Assembly: GCA_910587105.1 (NCBI GenBank)
Contig: CAJUMB010000080.1
Location: 1-10,893 of the forward strand
Length of the DNA: 10,893 nt
Source of the DNA: an uncultured Lachnospiraceae bacterium
GTDB taxonomy: Bacteria > Bacillota > Clostridia > Lachnospirales > Lachnospiraceae
Direction of reading: 5' to 3'
Shown one piece after another: positions 4,526 through 10,656 of this stretch. A model generated the notes under the pieces. The model was not told where the DNA came from. It was given only the letters and a program-made list of their open reading frames with translations, and ran no database searches. Numbering within the stretch: the stretch's first letter is position 1; each line of letters begins with the position of its first letter. A program made the position numbers and the translations under genes.

Positions 4526-7069
4526 ATGCGAAAGTTTAAACTGCATTTAACAGATGAATCCTATTCCCAGAGACCAAAGACCAGGGAATACAGCAGAATC
4601 AACCGGTGTGTTATGAATATGAAAAGAGAAATTGATCTTGAGGTATTCGCAGAAGAAGCAGGTGAAAATGGCAAGTGGTTTATCCCGGCTCTCTACGATG
4701 GAGGGAAAGAAAACTTTTTACAGCAGGAAGTTTTTGTATTAAAATTCAGCAGTCTTGATATAGATGGGCTATTATCCAGAGCTTTTAAGTATGATGTGGT
4801 GCCTGCGTTTGTATACTCTGTTTCTTACGGTTCTGGCGGCCGTGGGGAAAATTCAGAATTCTATGCTGTTTTCATAAATGACTGTGCGGTTTGTGTCCAA
4901 AATGCTGTGTCTGTTGTAACAGGACTGCTTCTGTCTATATTTCCTGAAGCTGATAAAGGCTGTAAGGACAGCAGCGGGCTGATCCCGGGAGGAAACAGGA
5001 TTCTTTATAAAAATCAGGGAGCAGAAATGAATATCAGGGATTTAGCAGTCAGTGTGCAGGAAAAATTTTTAGAAAAAGGCAGTGATAACTACTCTAAGCT
5101 GGTAAAGAGGCTTGGACTGAAACTGGATGTAAATGTTAAAAATAATGTGCTGTCCATTCATCGGTTTTCAATTAGTGGAAAAAATGACGTTTTTGGGGCA
5201 GATTCCATTATTATAATAGAAAATGCCCAAAAACCGTACAATTCTTACCTAATCGAAACGAATCAAAAAACAGGTGTATCTGCAGGAGATACACTGCCAA
5301 GAGAGCCACAGGCACTTCTGCGCAATAAGTCCTGCCAGGATATGACAAAGATATGCCCGTTATTGCGGGATTTCTATGAAAAAGAGATTCCTTACAGCCA
5401 TAAACTGCTTCTAGCCTCTAACCTAATCCATATAAAAGGCGGGAAAGAATTTTTCTTCAATGGTTTAAAAGAACACAGCACCAGATGGGAGATTGAATGG
5501 AGATACATCAAAGCATATATGCATAATCCACAGGAGTGCTGCAGCATCGGATGCCCCTATACAGAACAGTGCAGATGCGTGAGCCTTTACCAGAAACTTT
5601 TGGAAAAAGTCAAACACATATCGGATGAGCCTGCTTATATTCCGCTGGAAGAAGCAGAGAAACGGCTGGAACAGTCACTGCAGAATGCGTTATGCTGTAC
5701 ATCAGACAGCATTCATCTGATCAAAGCACAGACAGCCCTTGGAAAAACCACAGCCTACTGCAGAATGGCACAGCGCTGGAGAGGGGCAAAACCGTTCATG
5801 ATAGCGGTCCCCACCATTAAACTGCAGAATGAAGTGCATGGGAGGCTGGCCGCTTGTGGTGTGGATGCAGAAATGACTCCAGGCATAGAGGGATTTCTGG
5901 AAGGATTTGGAGACCCCGGTCTGCAGGCGGAGGTCAGCACGCTGTATGAAAAGGGGTTTGGATATCGGGTAAAGCGCAGGATCAAAGAATACATAAAAGA
6001 GAATGAAGACATGCTGGCACCAGAACAGATATGTGCGTATGAAACATATCAGAAGCGTTTCCCTAAATTTGATGGCAGCCGCTGTATCGTTACGACCCAT
6101 GCCATGCTTCTGGCACTTCAGGAAAGAGAATTGAGAAAATATGAAATTATTGTGGACGAAGATATCCTGATGACAATTTTTAAAAACACAGATTCGTTTT
6201 CCTTCCAGGACATGGAGGCCATCCTGCATGAAAGAACCCGCCTGCAGGTGTTAGAGGACAGAATAAGGGAAATATTGGGCATGGAAGACGGGAGCATGGG
6301 AAATACAGATTTATCCGAATTAGACTCCGGCAGCCTGGACCAGCTGTATGAGGAAGACCTTCCAGTGGTGTCTTCTATCCCGGATTTTATGGCCAGTTCG
6401 TCTTTTTATGTAGACGTGGAACATGAACAGGTGCATTATTTCAGGGCAAAAAAGATCCCCAATGTAAAACTGACGGTTGTTTCCGCTTCCCTGAACCTTA
6501 AACTTTATAAGGACTACTGTGGAGGACGTTCCATCATATTTGAAGAAATCCCGCCAGCCAGGTACAAAGGAAATCTGGTCCAATACACGGAACACACCAT
6601 GAGCCGCAGATGCATTGGCAGTCTTGGATTCGACAAAGTAAAGGAGAGCGTCCAGAATGTTACAGGCAGGACGGACATGAAAACGATTACGTTCAAGAAA
6701 TTCAATCTGGACGGGGATATTTATTACGGAAAAACAGAAGGGTTTAATGATTACTGCGGGCAGGATCTGGCAGTTGTTGGGACGCCCCACAATGTACCCT
6801 TTGTCTACCGTCTGATCGGGCATCATCTGGGATATGACGCAGAAGGCAGCATGAATCCGGCCATAGCGGAGCATAATGGGTACTCGTTCCGTATGATGAC
6901 ATTCAAAGACCTGGATATGAGGAATCTGCAGTTTTATTTTCTGGAGAGTGAGCTGGAGCAGGCAGTTGGAAGGGCACGGCTGCTGAGACATCCCTGTACC
7001 GTGTACCTGTTTTCTAATTTCCCATGCCGCCAGGCAGAGATTATACAAAGAGATTATATCTGTAAATAA
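4526..7069 (+). CDS. Primase-like (AEP) domain fused to an SF2 helicase, 847 residues
   Basis: I chose ATG 4526 because AAGGAGG ends 5 bases before it; ATG 4505 lacks a ribosome site and adds 7 residues. Numbers below count from ATG 4505. Residues 60-175 resemble the archaeo-eukaryotic primase fold of mobile-element primase-helicases (VPAFVYSVSY, LLLSIFPEADKGCKDSSG, PGGNRILYKN). The usual LDxD metal site appears as LKFS (79-82), and the later conserved Arg after CKD is Gly, so polymerase activity is probably lost. A cysteine cluster (345-358, CCSIGCPYTEQCRC) may bind zinc or an Fe-S cluster. The helicase follows: Walker A AQTALGKTT (408-416), Ia AVPTIKL, Walker B VDED (550-553), motif III SAS (660-662), and motif VI EQAVGRARLLR (818-828). 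It is an ATP-driven nucleic-acid motor, probably for element replication or defence. Confidence 0.8.
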   Translation: MRKFKLHLTDESYSQRPKTREYSRINRCVMNMKREIDLEVFAEEAGENGKWFIPALYDGGKENFLQQEVFVLKFSSLDIDGLLSRAFKYDVVPAFVYSVSYGSGGRGENSEFYAVFINDCAVCVQNAVSVVTGLLLSIFPEADKGCKDSSGLIPGGNRILYKNQGAEMNIRDLAVSVQEKFLEKGSDNYSKLVKRLGLKLDVNVKNNVLSIHRFSISGKNDVFGADSIIIIENAQKPYNSYLIETNQKTGVSAGDTLPREPQALLRNKSCQDMTKICPLLRDFYEKEIPYSHKLLLASNLIHIKGGKEFFFNGLKEHSTRWEIEWRYIKAYMHNPQECCSIGCPYTEQCRCVSLYQKLLEKVKHISDEPAYIPLEEAEKRLEQSLQNALCCTSDSIHLIKAQTALGKTTAYCRMAQRWRGAKPFMIAVPTIKLQNEVHGRLAACGVDAEMTPGIEGFLEGFGDPGLQAEVSTLYEKGFGYRVKRRIKEYIKENEDMLAPEQICAYETYQKRFPKFDGSRCIVTTHAMLLALQERELRKYEIIVDEDILMTIFKNTDSFSFQDMEAILHERTRLQVLEDRIREILGMEDGSMGNTDLSELDSGSLDQLYEEDLPVVSSIPDFMASSSFYVDVEHEQVHYFRAKKIPNVKLTVVSASLNLKLYKDYCGGRSIIFEEIPPARYKGNLVQYTEHTMSRRCIGSLGFDKVKESVQNVTGRTDMKTITFKKFNLDGDIYYGKTEGFNDYCGQDLAVVGTPHNVPFVYRLIGHHLGYDAEGSMNPAIAEHNGYSFRMMTFKDLDMRNLQFYFLESELEQAVGRARLLRHPCTVYLFSNFPCRQAEIIQRDYICK

Positions 7070-7124
7070 CCAGTTTATGGAGAATACGGATTCTGTGTAA
7101 ATCTCTCCACATTATCATAGAATC

Positions 7125-7158
7125 GTCCAAAGGCCAGGTGCCCGGATTGGACACCTGG
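7125..7158. repeat. Overlapping inverted repeats between the helicase and Rpn-like genes
   Basis: CCAGGTG (7134-7140) pairs with CACCTGG (7152-7158), and GTCCAA (7125-7130) pairs with TTGGAC (7147-7152). The two stems interleave and share base 7152, so they compete. No T-run follows. The core CAGGTGCCCGGAT recurs with few changes at 8334-8351, upstream of the next gene. Confidence 0.5.
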
Positions 7159-7222
7159 TATTCAAAGATTATAGGGTTCATTTGGCTGTTTAGGAAAACT
7201 TCTGCCGCATCTATGGAAAGGT

Positions 7223-8176
7223 TCAGTCTTTCTGGGATTTGGCAAGCTGTTTTACTTCGGTTACACTGAGGCCTGAATCTTCTGCGATCTCATCAATCGT
7301 CAGCCTGCCTCTTTGTAACATTTTAAGAGCTGTTTTCTTTCGGGTTTCGCTGATTCCCTGGGAGATTCCCTGGGAGATTCCCAAAGAGATCCCCTTATTC
7401 AAAATAGTTCTTGCCTCTGTTTTGATTAATGGCCCGCGCATGATCTCACCTATGCCTTTCTGCACATTTTCATATTTTTGTGCAATCGCTTTTACTACAT
7501 CATCAGAAACTTCTATAAGGGTACGTTTATCAAATGCTCCAATTACCCCCTGCCGCTCCAGTTTATTCAGCCGCTCCAGGATTTTCTGATACTCTGCTTT
7601 CAGTTCTGAAAGTTTTTCTGTACTGCTGTTATATTCGGGAAGGCGCTTCTCATGTGAAAAAATGTAGAATGGAATCAGAAGCAGTAAATGTTTTTCAAAT
7701 ATCTCATCCAGTGAATAGGCCTGCACTTTCATAACCGGCACGTCGTACTGCACCGTTCCGCCTGGTGTAATGACCACATATTTCATTTTATCCGGTGTTT
7801 TTTTGTAAGCCCGGAGATAAAGCACTGCTGTATGGGGAAATGTTACGGTCAGAGTTTCTTTTGTAACTTTTCCTTCATCAAGTGCTATCTGTGCATCGTA
7901 CTCGAACAGGCGTATGGTGATGCGCCGGTCCGGCAGGCTGCTTTCACACTCAAGATGGTATTTTTTCCTGGTTTTCCCGATAATTGTAAAGTTGGAGTCC
8001 GTGATCCTTTCCTGGTCCGGGGCATCCTGCTGGTCTATAAAATGTTCGTTTGGAAAAAACTCTATCGTTTCACTGCCGGTATATTCTTCGCCGAAGATTT
8101 CATTGATCAGGGGGAGGATCAGCTGCCGGCAGTCATTTAAAATTGTCCGGAATGCCCCGTCGTATAGATTGCTCAT
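7223..8176 (-). CDS. Rpn-like PD-(D/E)XK nuclease (recombination-promoting nuclease / transposase-type family)
   Basis: This is a 317-residue protein of the Rpn / PDDEXK transposase-type family, a group of DNA endonucleases named for RecA-independent recombination and linked to phage defence in Escherichia coli. The N-terminal nuclease domain (about 1-155) shows Asp60 (ITDSNF), then Glu76 and Glu78 in YHLECES, which fits the D…ExE form of the active site. A helical segment (about 160-250) leads to a GISLGISQGISQGIS hinge (262-276) coded by 12-bp repeats. A small HTH-like tail follows (LTIDEIAEDSGLSVTEVKQL, 292-311). GGAG lies 6 bases before the ATG, and the promoter is at 8207-8235. The gene points away from a second Rpn-like gene. 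AGGTG five bases before in-frame ATG 7441 could start a 72-residue C-terminal product. Confidence 0.85.
   Translation of the reverse strand: MSNLYDGAFRTILNDCRQLILPLINEIFGEEYTGSETIEFFPNEHFIDQQDAPDQERITDSNFTIIGKTRKKYHLECESSLPDRRITIRLFEYDAQIALDEGKVTKETLTVTFPHTAVLYLRAYKKTPDKMKYVVITPGGTVQYDVPVMKVQAYSLDEIFEKHLLLLIPFYIFSHEKRLPEYNSSTEKLSELKAEYQKILERLNKLERQGVIGAFDKRTLIEVSDDVVKAIAQKYENVQKGIGEIMRGPLIKTEARTILNKGISLGISQGISQGISETRKKTALKMLQRGRLTIDEIAEDSGLSVTEVKQLAKSQKD
7349..7393 (-). repeat. In-frame 12-bp repeats coding GIS(L/Q) units
   Basis: Four successive Gly-Ile-Ser units are spaced by Leu or Gln. The inner two are identical at DNA level (GGAATCTCCCAG on the minus strand) and the outer ones have drifted. 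Gain or loss of a unit would keep the frame and change hinge length. Confidence 0.85.
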
Positions 8177-8206
8177 GGTCTGCTCCGTTTTTTGTTTTGT
8201 GGTTTT

Positions 8207-8235
8207 ATCATATCATTTTTCCGGCATTAATTCAA
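8207..8235 (-). promoter_or_regulatory. Sigma-A promoter of the first Rpn-like gene
   Basis: On the minus strand, TTGAAT (8235-8230), a 17-bp spacer and TATGAT (8212-8207) lie about 30 bases upstream of the ATG. Confidence 0.65.
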
Positions 8236-8255
8236 GACGGTCCAGATGGGTTTGT

Positions 8256-8276
8256 TTTCATAAGATTCTTATGAAA
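8256..8276. promoter_or_regulatory. Perfect 9-bp palindrome upstream of the Rpn promoter, operator candidate
   Basis: TTTCATAAG (8256-8264) and CTTATGAAA (8268-8276) are separated by ATT. The site lies 20 bases upstream of the -35 box of the minus-strand promoter, a typical activator or repressor position. The bound protein is unknown. Confidence 0.5.
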
Positions 8277-8505
8277 TAGATTGTATTAGCAATGATATAT
8301 TTAATTCAAATAAACTGTATACGATAGAAGAGTCAGGTGCCCGAATCTGACGCTTTCTGCCGGCCTCCTGTGATTGTATCTGGGGGCGGAGCTGCCTCTG
8401 TCCGGCTCCATCCATTGCGGGGATGCGGTACGAGAGGGGCTTTGTTCATCATAGGGATAAAGCTGCCAGCGTGGAAAGGGGGCTGCTGATTCTGCCATTC
8501 CTGGA

Positions 8506-8534
8506 TTGCAGAGGCGGCAGGCTGATGATATAAT
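8506..8534 (+). promoter_or_regulatory. Sigma-A promoter of the second Rpn-like gene
   Basis: TTGCAG (8506-8511), a 17-bp spacer and consensus TATAAT (8529-8534). The leader is very short: the ribosome site begins at 8543, only 8 bases after the -10 box. Confidence 0.7.
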
Positions 8535-8557
8535 GGGAAAAGAAGGAGGGCACTGTT

Positions 8558-9445
8558 TTGTCAGAGGGAATTGTATACCAGAATAAAGATATAGAGTTTA
8601 AGCTGCTTAGTGAAACTTATAAAGAGAAATCCTTTGAAGCATATGGACTGAAACTGCCGCGCATTAAACAGGTGCTTCCAGCTAACCTGCCAAGTGTGGC
8701 GGCTAATGAAAAGCATATGGACAATCTGTTCCTGCTGGAGGACGGTACACTGGCAGTGGTGGATTACGAATCAGAGGACAGCATCAAAAACCGGATTAAA
8801 TATGTAAATTATATTGGCAGGGTCATGGAACGTTTTTATAGAGATACAAAGAAAATACCGGATATCCGGCTGATTGTAATTTATACGGGGGATGTCCTGC
8901 GTGCCAGGAATGTATTTGAGATGCCGTGCATGACGCTTCACATGGAGCAGGTTTTTATAGCGGAACTTCCAGAAGAAGAAATTTACCAGACTGCAGCACA
9001 TAAACTTGTTGAAAATGACGGAGAACTTACCGAGCAGGAGCTGATGCAGCTGGTGGTCCTGCCGCTTGCCGCCAGAGGGGTGGAAAGGAAACAGGAACGC
9101 ATAGAACAGGTAATCAGGCTTGCCAGGCTGATCAAAAAGGAAGCCGATCAGATTTTTGTCCTGACAGGCCTGCTGGTAAGTACGGATAAATTTATCAGTG
9201 AGGAAAGTGCGGGAACCATAAGGAGGTTATTGGATATGACGAAAGTAGGACGGATGTTATATGAAGAAGGTATGGAAAAAGGTATGGAAAAAGGTATGGA
9301 GGAGGGACGGCATCAAACACTGCAGTTGGTCGGCAGAATTTTCACAGTATTAAAGGATGAACCTGCTTTAACAAATAAAGAGATTGCGGATAAATTATAT
9401 TGTGATGAAAGTGATGTTGATGCAATAAGAAAAATGTACCCTTAA
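8558..9445 (+). CDS. Rpn-like PD-(D/E)XK nuclease with an internal translation start
   Basis: This 295-residue protein starts at TTG, 7 bases after AAGGAGGG. The nuclease domain (about 1-135) has Asp55 (HMDNLFLLEDG), then Asp69 and Glu71 in VVDYESE, followed by NRIKYVNYIGRV and IRLIVIYTGDV. This matches the Rpn-type PD-(D/E)XK family. It differs greatly from its divergent neighbour in sequence but shares its plan: nuclease, helical middle, glycine-repeat hinge (GMEKGMEKGMEEG, 238-250), small HTH-like tail (LTNKEIADKLYCDESDVDAI, 271-290). Inside the gene a perfect AAGGAGG (9220-9226) sits 9 bases before in-frame ATG 9236 (Met227). That start would give a separate 69-residue C-terminal protein, as reported for Escherichia coli Rpn genes, where such pieces restrain the full-length nuclease. 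The copy 3 hairpin at 9583 ends the transcript. Confidence 0.8.
   Translation: MSEGIVYQNKDIEFKLLSETYKEKSFEAYGLKLPRIKQVLPANLPSVAANEKHMDNLFLLEDGTLAVVDYESEDSIKNRIKYVNYIGRVMERFYRDTKKIPDIRLIVIYTGDVLRARNVFEMPCMTLHMEQVFIAELPEEEIYQTAAHKLVENDGELTEQELMQLVVLPLAARGVERKQERIEQVIRLARLIKKEADQIFVLTGLLVSTDKFISEESAGTIRRLLDMTKVGRMLYEEGMEKGMEKGMEEGRHQTLQLVGRIFTVLKDEPALTNKEIADKLYCDESDVDAIRKMYP
9220..9445 (+). CDS. Candidate intragenic C-terminal product of the second Rpn-like gene, 69 residues
   Basis: AAGGAGG at 9220-9226 and ATG at 9236 (9-base spacing) are in frame with the host gene. The product would start MTKVGRMLYEEGMEK, include the whole repeat hinge and carry the HTH-like tail, but no nuclease residue. 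It would be a small helical protein able to pair with the same region of the full-length nuclease. The codons ACC ATA AGG AGG use two rare-type arginine codons (AGG) to make the motif. These could have been CGN without changing the protein, which argues weakly for selection. Confidence 0.5.
9269..9304 (+). repeat. Three 12-bp in-frame repeats coding GMEK/GMEE units
   Basis: GGTATGGAAAAA occurs twice exactly (9269-9280, 9281-9292), followed by GGTATGGAGGAG (9293-9304). Slippage here would add or remove four residues of the hinge without breaking the frame. Confidence 0.9.
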
Positions 9446-9582
9446 TTATTATGTGTACCCTGTAAAGTGGACGCAGGAAGAAAGAATGTCTGATATTTGG
9501 ATGCAGCTGGAAATATAATGGCAGCCGCTGACAGGATTGAATCAGAACGGTTCAAGTAAATAACAGAATATTCAAAAAATTT

Positions 9583-9614
9583 TCCGGAATGGATGAAACC
9601 ATTCCGGATTTTTT
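9583..9614. terminator. Hairpin copy 3, terminator after the second Rpn-like gene
   Basis: TCCGGAATGG (9583-9592) pairs with CCATTCCGGA (9599-9608), followed by six T on the + strand. The stem is identical to copies 1 and 2 while the loop differs. On the minus strand the flanking A-run has drifted, so it now works mainly for the + strand. Confidence 0.75.
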
Positions 9615-9815
9615 ACGTATAAAAAAATCTACAGCTTCCCTGCTGGCTTTCCAGGAAGAACCGATGCGGAAGCCCTGAATGCTCCCATCCCGGAGCAGGC
9701 GGTAAACGGCATTACGGCCTGCACACAGATATTCTGCAGGTTCCGGTACACTCATGAGCGGGGAAGCACTGTCTTCATTATATGCTGCCAGATAAGGCCA
9801 TGTTCTGCTTTCTAT
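9594..9815 (-). pseudogene. Decayed excisionase-like HTH gene (copy 3)
   Basis: The sequence follows the intact copy at 4131-4352 over its full length (YLAAYNEDSASPLMSVPEPA, EYLCAGRNAVYRLLRDGSIQ, GFRIGSSWKASREAVDFFIR in turn). The start codon has become ATA (9813-9815), the ribosome site AGGAGG has become GGAAG, and the stop TAA has become TCA (9594-9596), so the frame now runs on to 9552. In the recognition region Leu became Pro (VPEPAEYL) and Gly became Cys. The longer open frame upstream to 10034 has no homology and no ribosome site. It is most likely dead, though no internal stop has arisen yet, so loss appears fairly recent. Confidence 0.75.
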
Positions 9816-9842
9816 TATGAAATTCTTCCGTCTGATCACTAT

Positions 9843-10143
9843 TGTTATTAAAATGTTATACTGTTTGTCTTCCGGCTGTCTTTCCAGACCACGTATAAGA
9901 ATAAAAAATTTTGTCATTACAGCATATTCAGGTAAACATTGATGCCATATAATCATTAGAAGTATCAGGGGGGAGGAGATGGTTATGGAGGGGAAACTAT
10001 GGTGTTTTTTGTGGCAGACAGATGTGGAACACAAAAAGTCAATACGAAAAACATATACCGTGGCTGATATTCCGGGGTAAACAAGGGAAAGGGGGACGCA
10101 GCAGCAAAAATTTTCCGGATAAAACGCTTACTTCTTACAGGAT
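9843..10143. other. No feature recognised
   Basis: Only the first 20 or so bases match the upstream region of the intact HTH gene (CATTTTAATAA-type motif on the minus strand). Beyond that I see no gene, strong promoter, or repeat. AGTATCAGGGGGGAGGAGATGG near 9960-9980 contains an SD-like GGAGG, but the frames after it close quickly. Confidence 0.4.
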
Positions 10144-10272
10144 ATGAGGACTGTGCTGGGAAATGGCTGGGATGTGGCTATGGAGACTTCTGGTGGACAA
10201 CGTTTTGTTTTCGAATTTCGCCAGTTCTTTAATAAAACGGACCTCTGTATGTTGTTTTTGAACAGAACGTAA
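10144..10272 (+). CDS. Possible small ORF or gene fragment, 42 residues
   Basis: The ATG-started frame reads MRTVLGNGWDVAMETSGGQR, then FVFEFRQFFNKTDLCMLFLN, then RT and stop. The first part looks like real protein, with a beta-like FVFEFRQFF strand. The ribosome site is weak (AGGAT close to the ATG). It may be the remaining C-terminus of a decayed gene. No family is recognised. Confidence 0.25.
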   Translation: MRTVLGNGWDVAMETSGGQRFVFEFRQFFNKTDLCMLFLNRT

Positions 10273-10365
10273 TTTATGAATCTATTAGGTGTCTATTTCT
10301 ATAAAAATCAGGTAAAATATAGAATTTTTGGTTGCATATTATAAATGTGTAACTTGATTGTGATA

Positions 10366-10402
10366 AGGGCAGAACCTCATAATAGGATTCTGCCCTATTT
10401 TA
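10366..10402 (+). terminator. Strong Rho-independent terminator without an evident gene before it
   Basis: AGGGCAGAACCT (10366-10377) pairs with AGG-A-TTCTGCCCT (10384-10396) with one bulged A and a 6-base loop, followed by ATTTTATT. The nearest possible upstream gene is the weak 42-residue frame ending at 10272. It may instead end a short RNA or act as an attenuator for what follows. Confidence 0.75.
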
Positions 10403-10593
10403 TTGCTGGGAAAGGAGTGCATGTCTATGGAGGCGGAAGGCTGTCCCTGGCAGACTGGCAGGAATATAACGGAGCAGGCCAGTTGAAATCTTGCTTCAAT
10501 GGTCATACTGAAAACACAGAGTACCGTTTTCAGTATACAGAGAGACGGAAAATTTCCTGGAAGCCAGGCATAAAAGTATCAATAATTAAATAA
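10403..10593 (+). CDS. Uncertain ORF after the terminator, possibly frameshifted
   Basis: AAAGGAG (10411-10417) is 9 bases before ATG 10427, but that frame stops after 19 codons. Another frame stays open from before the terminator to TAA at 10593 and reads VYGGGRLSLADWQEYNGAGQ and LKSCFNGHTENTEYRFQYTE, which looks like protein, but it has no start of its own behind the ribosome site. A frameshift near the start would explain both. No family is recognised. Confidence 0.25.
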
Positions 10594-10656
10594 TAGGACT
10601 TATGCCGGAATGAAAAGAAAGGGATATTATCTGAGTTATACATGGAGGTAATGATT

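Larger units (their letters stand above)
8177..8557. other. 381-base divergent intergenic region of the two Rpn-like genes
   Basis: The left half (to about 8330) is AT-rich and holds the minus-strand promoter and a perfect palindrome. The right half (about 8331-8520) is visibly more GC-rich, carries no gene I can support, and ends with the plus-strand promoter. The GC contrast suggests that the two halves have different origins. The minus-strand open frame at 8301-8498 has no ribosome site and an unlikely composition. Confidence 0.5.

Noticed and set aside
6320..7048. 242-residue minus-strand open frame inside the helicase gene
   Set aside because: It is antisense to the conserved helicase motifs, has no ribosome site, and its composition (many Cys, His, Phe) is that of a shadow frame. 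The same applies to 5702-6229.
8301..8498. 65-residue minus-strand frame between the two Rpn-like genes
   Set aside because: Proline- and serine-rich chance composition, no ribosome site, and it lies in the intergenic control region.
7349..9304. 12-bp repeats considered as a CRISPR array or iterons
   Set aside because: They are in frame inside coding sequence, have no spacers, and code for protein hinge units.
9816..10034. Extension of the copy 3 HTH frame to a 160-residue protein
   Set aside because: The added residues have no similarity to the intact copy, and the copy 3 start, ribosome site and stop are all mutated.
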